64,000 bases of DNA from NCBI RefSeq assembly GCF_001659605.2, contig NC_035161.2, forward strand, positions 41,993,956 to 42,057,955, given 5' to 3'. The translations under genes and the position numbers were made by a program. The notes under the pieces were generated by a model. It saw only the letters and a program-made list of their open reading frames with translations. It was not told the origin of the DNA and did no database searches. Positions 24,794 through 38,062 of the stretch are shown in pieces (within the stretch, counting starts at the first letter, position 1; every line of letters starts with the position of its first letter). This stretch comes from Manihot esculenta (taxonomy: Eukaryota; Streptophyta; Magnoliopsida; Malpighiales; Euphorbiaceae).

Positions 24794-27278
24794 AAAACCT
24801 TTTTTTTTTTTTTTTCTGTTGAAATGGGTTTGGGCTCCTGTTACGTGCACTGCTGATAGTACGTAATCTTGTATTTGATTTCAAATCATACTCCTTTCCT
24901 TTCCTTCCTTAGTGCTTGCTTTGAGGCATGGGCTCAGGCATTAGACAATTGTTCCACTTCCATAAATAGAAGCAATGGGCCTCCAAGCTAAGGCTTCAAG
25001 TTCCATGTGTGGGGGACCAACCCAAGTTCCCCCATAAATAGTTTAAATTTTTATCGTTTAATATAAAACGATTTTATTATTTAATTGTTTTTGGAGGGAA
25101 AGTAAGATTTGTTAAAATTATTTTTTTAAATGGATTTTTATGATTTAAATATTTATTATTTAATATAGAAAACGTTTTCGAATACTTGGAAATTTTAAAA
25201 ATAAAATTTGGTGGATAGATTTTTTTTACAAAGAATTATTATCAAATTTTTTAATTTTTTTTAAAAATTAATAATTTATTTATATTTCAAAATTATTTAA
25301 TTAAAATATTAGTATATTTTATAAAATTAAATTATTTAGTCTGTTTGTTAAGTAAATTATTATCGTTCTTATTTTAAAAATATTTTTATATTTTATAAAT
25401 TTAATAAATATTAATTATATTAAATAATTTATAAGGACCAAGCAACTGTACAACTGTACACGTGTGGATTTGTCATGCTATTGGTACAGAAAGAATGTCA
25501 AACTATCATATGTTTGCTTGTGCGAGGGACGCGTATACCTCATCCACAGGACAAATCTTTTTATTTTTTTTAATTATTATTTAATTTTAATTTTTTAATT
25601 AAAAACTTAATATTTTTAAAAAATTTATTAATCAATCACTTAATATTAAAAAATATGTTAAAATATAATTAATACTGAAAAAAATTATTAATTATTAATT
25701 TTAATTATTAAATATTTTATTATTTGATTACTATAATTTAAAATTTTTATTAACTATTTTTTTAATTTTATAATTGTTTTATTAATTAATTAATTTATGA
25801 ATATTTTAAATTTTTTATAATATTTAATTATTAAAATTAATAAATAATTTTATTAATAATTTTTTTAAAATATTAATAAATGAGTTTTATTATAATATAA
25901 AAATTAAATGTTAATTTTTCTTTTTCACTATTTTTTTTTAAAAAAAATTTGTTATTCGAATCTGGTCAAATAAATACTCCCGTTTAGCTGTAAATAAAGA
26001 AGGAAAAAGCTGCCCTTGACACGTGCCATTACTAATTAACCACAAGACCAATCAAAATGAACCATAAAACCCCAGACCCTCACCTGCAGGTGACGCAAAC
26101 ACCATTCACCGACTCCAGTCCAGATGCGAGCTGCTATACGTCCGTCATAAATACAGTGGCAATTATTGGTAATTCACAACTAGTTTAAGGGTAATTGTTA
26201 ATATTTAATCTTTTAATCGTCTAAAAAGACAAAAAGCAGGTCCGGGGCAACAAAAAGGCGGTTCTCCAACGCCTCCTTTGCAGCTTTAAATGCAACACTT
26301 CAATTATGTTTTAAGAAAAAGCTAATTACTTTTTTTTTTAACTCTTTATTTTTTTCCATTTGAAAATTACCATGTCAACCTTTTCTTTAACTCGAATTTC
26401 AAAAATTCAATTTTCCCTCACGGACGTGAAAATTCTCTTAAATCAAATTATATTTATAGGGTTTATCAAATAATTGATTATTGTTAATTTATTATTATTA
26501 TTTAAATCCTTCATTTCCGGTTTTTCTCTGTGAATTCTTTTATTATATTTGTTTTTTCAATCAATTTATTTACGTTTCCTCAAAGTGGTTTCCGTTCAGA
26601 CATGGAAAAAACCGGCCAGCGGTTTTCCCGACACCTGGAAAGCGAAAACTGGAAGCTCCGTTTTCTCGAGAAATAATTTTCTCAGGACACAAACAGTTGC
26701 TTTCTCTTTTATTTTTTTTGCAATTAGAGCTATGATTTATTTTTTTGGAGGTCTTAGTTTTGTGCGAGTGAAAGTTGAGTAAACTTCCGCATTACTGTTT
26801 GAGCTCAGCAAATGTCTGAAGGCCTGTGGCCTAATAGTTTCAATTAGTCCGTCGAAAGTGCTTATCGGAGCTTGAGAGTTGCTGTTAAAGGTCACGCTCT
26901 TTCATCCTTTTTCCTTTAGCATTTATTCATGAAGTTATGCTATGAGAAAATTCTGGCTTTGTTTGTTTTGGTGTTTTTTCGGGTATTTTAAGTTTGAAGT
27001 CGAGGTTTTGATCTTAAAGAGTGGAGCAAATGCTGAGTGTCGACTTTATATTCAGCTACTTTTGTTTTTTGTTTTTTTTTTTTTTAAATAAAATGTTTTA
27101 GTTGAAGGTATGTTTTGGAATACTGTCGTTCGTCGTTCGAGACCTGAAGCAAAATTTCGAGTCATATTCTTCATGAACGTCATGTGTAATATTGATACAT
27201 TTCTGTTGTTACAGAATACAGATGCTGGAATGAGGATCTAGCTTTGGCAAAATTGGTTGCTAGGTTTAGTGATTTTGA
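24794..27278. other. 3' flank of LBD gene, AT-rich block, and AHL leader region
   Basis: Begins with a poly-T run and the likely LBD 3' UTR. From about 25030 to 25980 the DNA is almost wholly A/T. From about 26480 composition rises, and this part is probably the AHL promoter and 5' leader. A likely leader intron ends at an AG near 27213 (TTGTTGTTACAG), with a candidate donor near 26890 (AAAG|GTCACG). The ORFs at 26481-26782 lie in this leader or promoter and resemble no protein. Confidence 0.4.
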
Positions 27279-27296
27279 ATGCTTATGAATTTCTGC

Positions 27297-30200
27297 ATGG
27301 AAACAAGAGAAGGATTAACTTCAGGGGTTACGGTGATAGGAGCTGAAGCTCCATCAACTTATCATGTGGCCCCAAGGACCGAAAATCCTAGCCAGATGGG
27401 CTTGACCGGAGCTGTGTCTCCGGTTAGTGTGGGATTGGCGGGAGCTGTGTCTACAGTTAGTGTGGGTTTGACCGGAACAACAGAGAAGAAGAAGAGAGGT
27501 AGACCTAGGAAATATGGGCCGGATGATGCAGTAGCCAGGGCATTGTCGCCAATACCAATTTCTTCTTCCGCTCCACCCGGTGAAGCTTTCTCTGGTGGAA
27601 AGCCGAGTAAAGTGTGGCCAGGTAGTTTTGAAAAAAAGAAGTACAAGAAAGTGGGAATGGAGAATTCAGGTATGTTTCCCTTTTCAAGCCATTTCTCTAA
27701 TTCAAATTTAAGAATGTTTTGGTTAGGATTTTGATATGTTACTAATGCTGCAGTATCGGCAGTGATGATTTTCCTTTATTTTTAACGATTGCTCGTGTAT
27801 TAGTTCTGGTTGGACAGTGGAATTGGTCTTTTCAGCTACCAATTGAGATTTTGGTTTTAGGGGCTTAATTGTTTAGGAAAAATTTCTAAGCTGCCTTGAA
27901 AGATGCCTTCACTTCTTTATAGTAGTTACTGAAAGTTTATGTGGGACCTCGTGAGAATGAGATGCTCTTGTTTAAATTTGGAAGTATAACACTTGTTCTG
28001 AAAATAAAAAAAGGTGGGACTTTGTGGAATGGTGTAAGAGTTATAATATTTACTGAAAGCTGATGATTTTGGTTCGATATGATTGTTTTTACCTCAAAAG
28101 CTTTGCTATGAAATCCAGTTTCTTGCGTACTGCTCAGTGCTCACCTAAGACAGTTGAGATTACAAGGTTGTAAATGCTTGTTTCCTAGCGTGCCAACTTT
28201 GGCCAGTTTTTCACTGCTACTCTATGGTTTTAAATTAAGTTGACTTGCGTGAATATATGCTATATAACATCTATTCCTTATGATTTATGACATACTATAT
28301 ATTCATTCCAAGATGATTTTTTTTGGAATAAATTATTTGTCAGGTTTCTAGTAAATTGTTGAGCTATGAAACTCAATTTTACAGCTAGATATATTCAAAT
28401 CATTTGCTGTGCCTTTCATGCCAAATTAGATATAGGTGAACTCTTAAATTTCAAAATATGGTTGAAGTTTTGGGTAGACAAACTTAATTACTATTTAAGG
28501 GATAGAATTGAAGCATCTAACAGATTATCACTGGTAAAACTTAAACTTCTAGTTGCTTTGGCTGTGGACTTGAAATGTCAAAATGTGTAGAAAGTTACAG
28601 TGCTCAAATATATAGATTCTGTTAAAGCTAATAAAAGAGTTCGTATTATCCCAGCTTTCTATGCAATGTTTTGCCTTTTCTGGAAAGGGATTAATTTGCA
28701 CTGAGAATTAGTTGAATATTCAAAAAGAATTTTCTATTTGATTTCAGATCATCTCTAAATGAATCTGCCTGTATCTGAATAAACAAGTCTCTATTTTATC
28801 CGTATAAATGTTTTTTAGTGTGCGTTTTTCCTATGAGTTTGTCAGAAGAAAAAAAATGTTATTAGTCAGATTAAATTAATGAAATAAAGTATTGTGCTAA
28901 TGCCAAATTAACTGAGTTAACATGGCATTTAAAGATCATTATGTTGTAGTTTAAGTAATTATAGAACTATGAATATTGTTAAAGGATCATTTTGTTGTAG
29001 ATTAGGAAATGATTGAACTATGAGTATTTGTTATCTTGTGGTCAATTTTTCCATTACATGTGGATATATAATTTAAGATTTCATAGTTTTGTTATAGGTG
29101 TCTTTCTAGTCCATGAAGGCTTATTTGACACATGGAGGTTGTTCACTTCCTTTTTGAAACTATTTCTATATTTTCTAGTGACTCTTTAATTTTGTTGCCT
29201 TTTTGCTTTTCTATATTATAGCATGGGCAGAGCTACCTGTTGGTGACAGAGGTCGATTGACCCCATTCATATTTTCTTCTAAAAAAATTCTCTGTAATTG
29301 TAAACACAAGAATGCACATATAGACGATTCCACTCTTATTTTTTTTTTTCAAAAATTCTCATACATGTATTGAATTATGAATCCTTATTTGATAAGGATG
29401 CATATTATCTACATTAGTGAATATTATTAGTTCTGCTCAGTTAAAAGAAAAAATATCATAATTGAGAAAGAAAAATAGTTGTACGCGCAAATATTCAGTC
29501 TATAATAATAATAATTATGTGGAAAGATTAAATAATTTTATAAAATAAATTCTTATCTAATTGTAAATTTAAAATTATCGTGGTAACTTATTATCTTTTA
29601 AAATTATTATTTCCTCTAAATTGTTATTAAATATTAAAAATTAACATGTATCATTATTTTTTTTCTCAATAGCTAATTTATTATTGTATATACTTTAAAT
29701 TAAGAAAAATATTTTCGTTTTGAACCCCCTCACCCAATTCCTGGTTCCGCCTTGAGAAGGTTAAAAATTCAAGCTTACCCTGTTTGTGGAAACATTAAAC
29801 TAACAAATAAGGAAAAGAATGTCATCAGATACTATGCTTCTGGATAAATAGGTCTAAATGATATCCATGTATGAAGAATATTACTTGCTTTATAGACTAA
29901 CTTTCAAAATTAATGTTCCTAAGCTATTTTGCAGGTGATTGGGCTTCTACTTCAGTTGGTACAAATTTTACTCCCCATATCATCACTGTCAATGCTGGAG
30001 AGGTATACTTGATTAATGGGGAAAAAAATGTAAAGTTTTGTACTCTGATTATGTTGACGGGGATACCATTTCTGTTTTCATAAATCTGTGCTGATTCTAA
30101 TACAACAGAAGTTACTGTGTAAAGCAAAATATTGTGAGGTTATTCACTGAATATAATTTTTGTAGCAACTTAAGGGCTGAATGAGATGCTTTACGATATA

Positions 30201-32104
30201 TCAAATTGTAATGGCCCTCGTGCAATCTATATGTTTGAGTATGAGGCATGAAGCTAATGAGATCCAAGGAAAGTTGAAGTATCTTCTATTGGGCCTGTAT
30301 TTATGCAAGCTTATTAGCGAGAATGTCTTGGATAACATAAGTTAATGTTCCTTCAGAATTAATGTGCATAAACAATGCATATACCAGTCAAAGTCCTTTG
30401 TTTAACTTTGTTAGTGATTTTTTCTGTGCTCAAGGATGTTACTATGAAGGTTATATCATTTTCCCAACAAGGACCTCGAGCTATTTGTATTTTGTCTGCT
30501 AACGGGGTAATTTCGAATGTTACTCTTCGCCAACCAGATTCTTCGGGGGGTACTTTGACATATGAGGTATGCAATTTACAATAAAATTTTTAGATAACTT
30601 TTGTACTTTTATTTTTTTAATTTCACGCAATTTCTGATGTAAGAATGTAAGAATGCCGATACTTTATTATTGTTGTAATTTTCTTTTTTCTGCAGCACTG
30701 CAGTTGACCTATAAGTATTAACACCTGACATAAGTTTGATACCCATGTGAAACCGAGCTCTCATTTCTTATACCAGTGTTCTTGGCATGATAACTAACAT
30801 CCTATGTTTTATCTATAGAACCTAGTCTGTGAATGTTGTGTCATAGGATTTGTCTGATACTTGGAATAAACTAGTAACTTTCTACTATCTTGAATAGATA
30901 TTGCAGTTAGCATTTATATAGTACTTGAGTTTTAGTGTGTTGAAAAGTGATTGTCCGATGTCAAGGTTTAATGAACAAAAGATGACATGTTCACACTTCT
31001 GCTCATTTAAACATTGATGGATATCAGCAAGTGCCGGTTATCAATTTGGTGGACATAGTCCGGTGAGCTGCTAGCGCCTGCCATATAGGCTCATTTTCTT
31101 GCTTCTTGTCTTAATTTGGCCGTTATGGTTGTTGGTCAAGTAAAGAAAGAACAAATAGGAAGATAAGAAAGAGATGGTGAGCATAACTTATTGGTAGAGC
31201 TTTGATACCAAGACTATAATATAGTGGCATTCATACCTGGACTTTCACATTTGACTATATGTGAATACTTCTATGTCTACCTAAACTCTTAATGCATAGA
31301 GTTTCTTGCATCTCATCTCTATCACAGGGCCGCTTTGAAATACTTTCGTTGTCCGGTTCATTTATGCCTACTGAGAGTCAGGGAACAAGAAGCAGATCAG
31401 GGGGGATGAGTGTCTCATTGGTGAGCCCTGATGGTCGTGTTGTAGGAGGAGGTGTTGCTGGACTTCTAGTAGCTGCTAGTTCTGTTCAGGTAAGCTCCTT
31501 TTCTTTAACAAAGCAGTAGGACATTTAGTATTCAGCTTATTTGTGATCATCATTATAACTGGTCAAAGGACGTAACATATCTTTGTCGAATGTGAATCCA
31601 AAATAACTAAGCACCATAGTTATCCTTCATTGTATTTTTCATAAGAAAATAGAAGTGACATGTCTTAGGCCGATCAAAATGTGGAACTTAACGTTTGCAA
31701 TCCTTGGCTGAGCTCAGTGATTGTGTGGCTGTCCTGTTCTTGCTAGAAATAGTAAACTTGATCCTTACTTCCGGTCTCCTAGAGTGGAAATGAACCAATG
31801 CTTGGAGTACTTAACCTAATCCCTGTGTTACCAGGTGGTGGTAGGTAGTTTCCTACCTGGCAACCAGCAAGACACAAAACCAAAGAAGTTCAAGATTGAT
31901 TCAATACCAGCTACCCTTACAACTGTCCCCGCCATAGCTGCTTCTCCTGTACCTGCATCTAATCCAGAAAGAGAGGAGAATATGTGTGGAAATGGACAAC
32001 AAAATTCATCTTTCTTCGGGAGAGAAAACTGGACTGCCATGCAAGCAGTGCAAGACATGAGAACATCAGGAACTGATATCAACATATCTTTGCCAGAAGA
32101 CTAA
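27297..32104 (+). CDS. AHL protein: AT-hook plus PPC/DUF296 domain, clade B (intron-containing)
   Basis: Five coding exons: 27297-27669, 29935-30002, 30435-30566, 31328-31489 and 31835-32104, all GT-AG, summing to 334 residues in phase. The AT-hook RGRPRKY is at residues 67-73 inside a basic stretch (EKKKRGRPRKYGPDD). The PPC domain starts at about residue 126 (WASTSVGTNFTPHIITVNAGE) and contains the hallmark GRFEILSLSGSF at exon 4. Residues 35-61 hold a tandem 11-residue repeat (GLTGAVSPVSV type). AHL proteins bind the minor groove of AT-rich DNA in the nucleus and form trimers through PPC to control growth genes. Only one AT-hook is visible; the usual second one is replaced by a basic FEKKKYKK patch. 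ATGs at 27279 and 27285 are in frame upstream; METREG at 27297 is chosen because relatives start that way. Position next to LBD genes suggests AHL7. Confidence 0.92.
28931..29034. repeat. Diverged ~50 bp tandem duplication in AHL intron 1
   Basis: Two adjacent units each read as GATCATT.TGTTGTAG followed by GAACTATGA.TATT, with several substitutions between them. Confidence 0.65.
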
Positions 32105-33545
32105 TTTCACATGCCTTTGGGTCAGCATGTCAAGGTCTCTAACCGACTGGATTTGATTGACATTGGTATTTCACACGGAGTTTTATGTTGCTCATCTATC
32201 TAAATTATCTGCAAGTGAATTGAATCAATTGCTTTAGCATGAAGTAGAGGCTGGATTGAGATCGAATTTTTAGGCTAATTAAAGTAGGCTTCTTTTGGTT
32301 TGTGATGGGTAGAGTTTTTGGATGTGAACAATCCTGGTTTGCCTTTTATAGCTGCATTTCTTAGTGACAGTTGAATTCAAAACCCTTGGCCAAAGTTCGA
32401 CAACCAATTTTTATTGCATCTCTCGGTTAATATTAAAAGAAAATTATAAGACGATCCACATTGAATTTTGTGACTCTAAATTTATATTGCTTCTATTGAA
32501 GAATATGGTCCATATATTATTCCCGATGAAAATTTATTATTTGCTTCTTCCACTGTTTACCATATATTGATGGTAACAAAGCGTCACCGTGTAACTGGGA
32601 TTTTTGCTTCTTGACAAGATAAGTAGGATTGTCTAGCGATGTTGACGCACATGTCCAACTTCTATAGAAGGCTCGTAAAAAGTACTCGTTTTTAAGAATT
32701 CTTTTATCCAACTTGTGTATAATTGTGTAACAATTTTAATTCTAATGAAGCGTACGGAACTCTTTTTTGTTTTTCTTCAATATCCAGCCACTTTATATTC
32801 GACAAAAAAAAAAAAAGTACAGCCACTTTATATGTCTCAGCTTGAACGCGCATTTCATAAGCCGATCGCTGCACAGGTGACTAGCGGTAGTACTCTCGCC
32901 TGTGGGTGTAATGAGTGAGCTAATTTAACAAAATATAATAAAATTATGAAGCTAACTTGGAGATAATAAAATAGTGTAACAGACGTATTTCTCTCTTTTT
33001 CCTTCATTCTATAAGGACGCAAGCCGTTAATTACCACTATTTTGATAATAGTTGATGTAACCGTTACAATTCAAGAGATGATTTAGCCAGTGACAGATGA
33101 TCTATTTAGGTAGAGAGGTTATGAAACTTACCATTGGAAGTTCTTAAATTAAATAAAGCTCTCATATTTAATAATGAATCACATTAAAGCATTTAGAAGT
33201 CTGACCGCGTCTTGTATGACAAATGAGCAAATCCAAAAGTACATTGCACATAACGGAAAGGTTAACAAATGGAATCACCTCTTCTTGTTCTACAGCAGAA
33301 CACCAGATAGAAGCCTTTCAAGTCTTCTTGAATCCAGATCTCTATTTGCACAGAAAAACGACCGACGGTAGTACCACACTCACGTGATCTCTCTGGCAAT
33401 TAAGAGATCTCGTAATTATTTCACAGGTGGAAAAAATAGCCAAAGTTGAATCTGATCCCCAAGTGTTGTGAAGTTAGAAGATGATGCACACTCCATTCCT
33501 ATTTCTCTATGGGAAGAACAAGGTAAACAAATATCACCTGAAGAT
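32105..33545. other. AHL 3' UTR and intergenic DNA
   Basis: The first few hundred bases are the expected AHL 3' UTR. Beyond about 32700 no gene family or repeat is recognised; small ORFs on both strands overlap each other. Confidence 0.4.
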
Positions 33546-33753
33546 TGTAAATGATTTCAGAAAAAACGAAACTGAAATTATTTGAGAGAAAAGAAACGTG
33601 AATCTTATTGAAAGAGTTGCTCCCCTTATATAGACAAAACTAGAGTGAACCCTCATCGTTAGTTGACTAATATGTAAAGTTCACTTTACTACTGAGTTAA
33701 CTAATATTTACAGAATTACAATTGTACTCCTATAAATATTTACACTATTTACA
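33546..33753 (-). repeat. 3' LTR of copia element (33.5-38.1 kb)
   Basis: 208 bp, partner of 37853-38062. They share the blocks GAAACGTGAATCTT, CTTATATAGACAAAA and TTTACAGAATTACAATTGT. Several substitutions separate the two, so this insertion is older than the gypsy one. Confidence 0.9.
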
Positions 33754-36700
33754 GTCCTCAAGCCGAGGGCTAGTGAAGATCCACAAGTCCCATCTTGGAC
33801 AAAAGAGAATAAAAGAAGTCGTTGCATAAGGGTTTATTAAAAAGATCTGCTAACTATGTCTAAGAATTGACTTTAATAGTAGCAATGAACCCTTTGAGAA
33901 ATTCATCCCTAACAGGTGGCAATCGATCTCCAACTGTTTGGTTCTTTCGTGAAATACTGGGTTTGCTGCTATATAAATGGCAGCTTGGTTATCGCAGTGA
34001 AGGGCAATGGAAAGTGACAGATGTATCTGAAAATCTTTTAGTAATTAGGAAATCCACTTTAACTCACAAACAACAGCTGCCATACTCTTATATTCAGTTT
34101 CAGCAGATGACCTACTTACAGTATTTTGCTTCTTTGTTTTCCAAGTGATTGTCTTTCGGTGGAAGACCTGACCAATTCAATGTCTAAGAAATACTTGGCA
34201 TAACCAAGTCTTTGATTCTGAACTGTTTGTGCAAGTAAGCCTTTGTTTCTTCAATATGCTCTTCATTAGTTCTTGAAATCAATATATCATCCACATATAC
34301 AAGCAAACACTTGAAAATGAGAGTTAATGGATTTTATGAATAAATAGTAATCTGATTTGGATTGTGTGAATCCAAAGTGCTTGATTTTTTCAGTGAATTC
34401 CCCGTTCCATTGTCTCTTTGCTTGTTTGAGGCCATAAATAAACTTGATAAACTTAGAAACTTACGCTGATTTGGCCTTTGAATATCCATCTGGTGGAGTC
34501 ATGTACAAATCTTCATCAATAAAGTTATAGAAATAGGCATTATTGATATCCAATTGATGGATTGACCAGCCTTTAGATGCTGCAATTGCCAAAAAAACCC
34601 TTACAATGATTAATTTTACTACAAGACTGAAACTTTTTGTGTAATCTACTCTTGGCACTTGGTTGTAGCCCTTGGCTACCAAGCCATCGAGATTGTGTTT
34701 AATCCTATATACCCACTTTAATTCAATGGGTTTTTTGTTTGAAGGTAAATAAGTGAGCTCCCATGTATTATTATCTTTTAGTGCTAATAGTTCCTTTTGC
34801 ATAGCCACTACCCAATTTGGGTCCGTCTTAGCTTGATGATAAGTTGTAGGTGCATGAGATGCAGATACATTGGCTAGAAAAAACAAGGTAATCTTTATGA
34901 AATTTTGGGTTAGAGATGGAAATAGAGGGATTTGGTATACCTAAGAGGTCTGCTTGACTGAGGGTAGTAGTTTGGCATTCTTGATCATCTTTTACAGCAG
35001 CCACAAAACCTTGCAACCATGCAGGTTTAGATCTTTGTCTTGAGCCCCTTCTGATGTTTTGTACATTAACAGGAGTTGAGCATTGGGGTTGTGGACATGA
35101 TTCTATTGATGGTGTGTCAGCAGAGTTGACATTGTCTGTGTTGTTTGTGTCGTTTAACCTTAATAGGTCCTTGGGAGGCTATGTTGGTGGAGCTTCATTC
35201 TCACTGTAAATGGGAATTGGTAAAGGTGTAGGTTCAGACAAAGTTTTTAGTGTTAACTTCTGAAAAGGAAAGATAGCCTCATGAAGGATGACATCTCTAG
35301 ATATACAAACTTTCTTTGAATCCAATGCATATAGCGTATAGGCCTTTTGTCTAGGTACATACTCTAGAAAGATACACTTTATTGCTCTAGGTTGGAACTT
35401 GGTCTTGTTTGGGATTGTATTTGTGGTAAAGCAAAGGCATCCAAAGTCCTTAAGGTTGGTGTAGTCTGGCTTTTTGTCATAAAGGATCTCAAAAGGTGAT
35501 TTCCAGTTTAATTTTGGTGTAGGTAGTTTGTTTATGATGTGAGTGGCTATAAGGATTGAATCTCCCCAGAATCTTTTTGGCAAGTTGGCTTGAAACATAA
35601 GATTTCTGGCTATTTGTAAGAGGTGTTGGTGCTTTCTTTCAGTCACACCATTTTGCTGTGGTGTGTAGAAGCAAGATCTTTGGTGTATGATTGCCTTTAC
35701 TGTGAATAATTGATGGCAAACTCGATTTACAAATTCGGACCCATTGTCCAATCTAACCACCTTCACTGATCTGTTGAATTGGTTTGATATAAGGTTCAAG
35801 AATAAAGCAATCATTGAAGAAGTTTGGGTTTTATCTGCTATAAGATAAGTCCAAGTCGTTTTACTGAAATCATCTATCAAGGTTAGGAAATACCTTACAC
35901 CAGACTGTGAAATGACATGATAAAGTCTCCACAAATCCATATGTATAAGTTCAAAGACATGAGAAGTCACTGTGGTACTTTTTTGAAATGGCATTCTCTT
36001 TTGTTTAACTAAAGGGCAAACTTCACAAACTTTTATTTCATCATTGCAAACCTCAGTATTTATAATCTTGCACAATACACTTGATAATGCACGTCCTAAT
36101 CTAGTATGCCAAAGGCTAATACTGTCCACACTTGACGTTGCTATTGCATTATTTTCATTACAAGCTATCCAATGCAACTCTTTATTCTTCAACTCATTGA
36201 CATTAAAGAAGGATGCATCTATTTTGTAGAGTCTTACTTACACTTTGCCAATGGCTACTACCTTCTCAATCAAGTGGTTCTACAAAACACATTTATTTTG
36301 CAGGAAACTAATTGTCATCGTTTTGTCTTGTACCAGCTTGTGTACTAAAAGCAGGTTATATTTGAATTAGGGTATGTATAATATATCTTGCAATTCAAGA
36401 TTTGGACTTAAAATCACAGTACCTATATGAGTCACTGTTTGGACAGAATCATCAAGTGGACTAGGTTATTTGAGGTTTGTCTTTGTGGATTTTTTAATAG
36501 GTGGTAATTTGAACACATGTGAGTGGTAGCTCCTGTGTCTACGACCTAACCTACTCTATCATGCAATTTAAACAAAGACAAATTAAGAGAGCTACCTGCA
36601 AAGTTAGAATAATTTGCACAGTTTACCTCTGCTATTCCCTTTCCCTTCATGTACCTTGCAACTTCTTGCTGAATTATTGTGGCTAATGCTGAATTCGATT

Positions 36701-37657
36701 CAGCAGGTTGGATCTCAAACAATGACAATGGTTCATCCGCAACTACTTCATTTTTGTGTTACTGCATAAGCCTAAGGTTTGGTCTTTTTCTGCTTTAGTT
36801 CTTTGTACCAGTCTGGATATCCGTGGATCTTGAAGCAACTGTCTTTCACATGTCCTTCAACATGACAATGATTATAATATTTGTCTTCCTTTTTTAGATA
36901 ACCTTTCTTGCCTTCGTAATTTCTTGTTCCAGCTTTATTTCCATTGAATCTATTGTTTCCTTGATTGTTTGCTAACATTGCAGATGCCTCAGTCAGCTCA
37001 ATGACATTGTATACTTTTCGTTTCTTTTCAACCTTGAGTATCATAGAATAAGCTTTCTTAACGATTGGCAGTAGATTCAATAGTAGGATCTGATTTCTTA
37101 TGTGATCATAAGCATCGTTTAATCCCATAAAAACTGCACCAATTTGTCATTATTGTCCAAGTCTACCATGGCCTTGGATGCACCACATGTGCATGCTGGA
37201 AAAACTTTTAGGCATCTTTTAGGCATGACAACTCATCCCACAATTTTTTTAGTTTTGTAAAGTACACAATTACAGGCATGTTTTCCTGGAAAAAGGAGCT
37301 GATTTTTCTCTTTAGTTGATACATGAGAGGTCCATTACATTCGTTGAACCTCTTCTCTAGTTCAAACCATAAATCTTGAGCAATAGCAACATATAATAAT
37401 GCATCTACTAATTCTTTAGAGATAGAATTCAATAGCCATGAGAAAACTATGCTATCAACTTTTAGCCATTGCTCATATTCATTAGAATCTATATTCGACA
37501 CATCAATTTTGCCATTTATGAATCCTAATTTGTTCTTAGCGCGAAGCGCTATTTTCATCGATCTACTCCAAGAGAGGTAATTAGTTCCAGTTAGAGGAGC
37601 ACTTACCAACACCATGCTTGGATGGTCATAATTCTGCAAGAGGAAAGATTCATTCAT
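33754..37657 (-). pseudogene. Copia gag-pol, broken into frames
   Basis: Minus-strand pieces in order. Gag: 37657-37208 (start MNESFLLQNYDHPS) and 37128-36772 with a zinc-knuckle-like HCHVEGHVKDSC in which the first Cys is Tyr. Protease site VDTGATTHMC: about 36500-36545. Integrase: 36192-35179 with WHTRLG, CEVCPL, DLW, DDFS and DNGSEF motifs, the His/Cys finger and DDE core still readable. Reverse transcriptase start: 34886-34461 (WELTYLPSNKKP, LDINNAYF). From 34460 to 33754 the rest of RT and RNase H is recognisable only in short pieces across frames, down to a GLVDLH-like C-terminus beside the purine-rich tract. Stops and frameshifts make it non-functional. Confidence 0.88.
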
Positions 37658-37852
37658 CTTGAATCTCCTTTCGATAGTTTCTTATTGTTTTTGTAGCAAA
37701 ATATCTCTTTTTATTTGAGACACTGAGAATTCCACCATTTTTGTGGTTAACGAGAATTAATTTGAGAATTGATTGAAATCAATGGATCTTACGAAATTGA
37801 AAAGAAAAGGTGAAGCTCTAAGGCTCAGTGACCACTAGCTCCTCTGATACCA

Positions 37853-38062
37853 TGTAAACAATTTCAGAGAAAATGAAAGTAAAATGATTTGGGAGAAAAA
37901 GAAACGTGAATCTTCTTAAAAGAGTTGCTCTCCTTATATAGACAAAATTAGAGCGAGCCCTTATCGTGAATTGACTAAGACGTGAAATTCACTTTACTGC
38001 GGAGCTAAGCTAATATTTACAGAATTACAATTGTGTCCCTATAAATATTTCCACTATTTACA
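37853..38062 (-). repeat. 5' LTR of copia element (33.5-38.1 kb)
   Basis: 210 bp, partner of 33546-33753, next to the tRNA-Met primer-binding site on its inner side. Confidence 0.9.

Larger units (their letters stand above)
33546..38062 (-). mobile_element. Ty1/copia LTR retrotransposon, degenerate, minus orientation
   Basis: LTRs are 33546-33753 (3' LTR) and 37853-38062 (5' LTR), about 210 bp, each TGTAAA...TTTACA in plus-strand reading. The primer-binding site TGGTATCAGAG (initiator tRNA-Met) reads on the minus strand directly beside the 5' LTR (37842-37852). The flanks AAGAT (33541-33545) and AAGAG (38063-38067) make an imperfect 5 bp target duplication. On the minus strand the order is gag, protease, integrase, reverse transcriptase, RNase H, which is the copia order. 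Confidence 0.92.

Noticed and set aside
26481..26782. Two overlapping plus-strand ORFs before the AHL gene
   Set aside because: They fall in the likely promoter/5' leader of the AHL gene and have no recognisable protein similarity; at most upstream ORFs.
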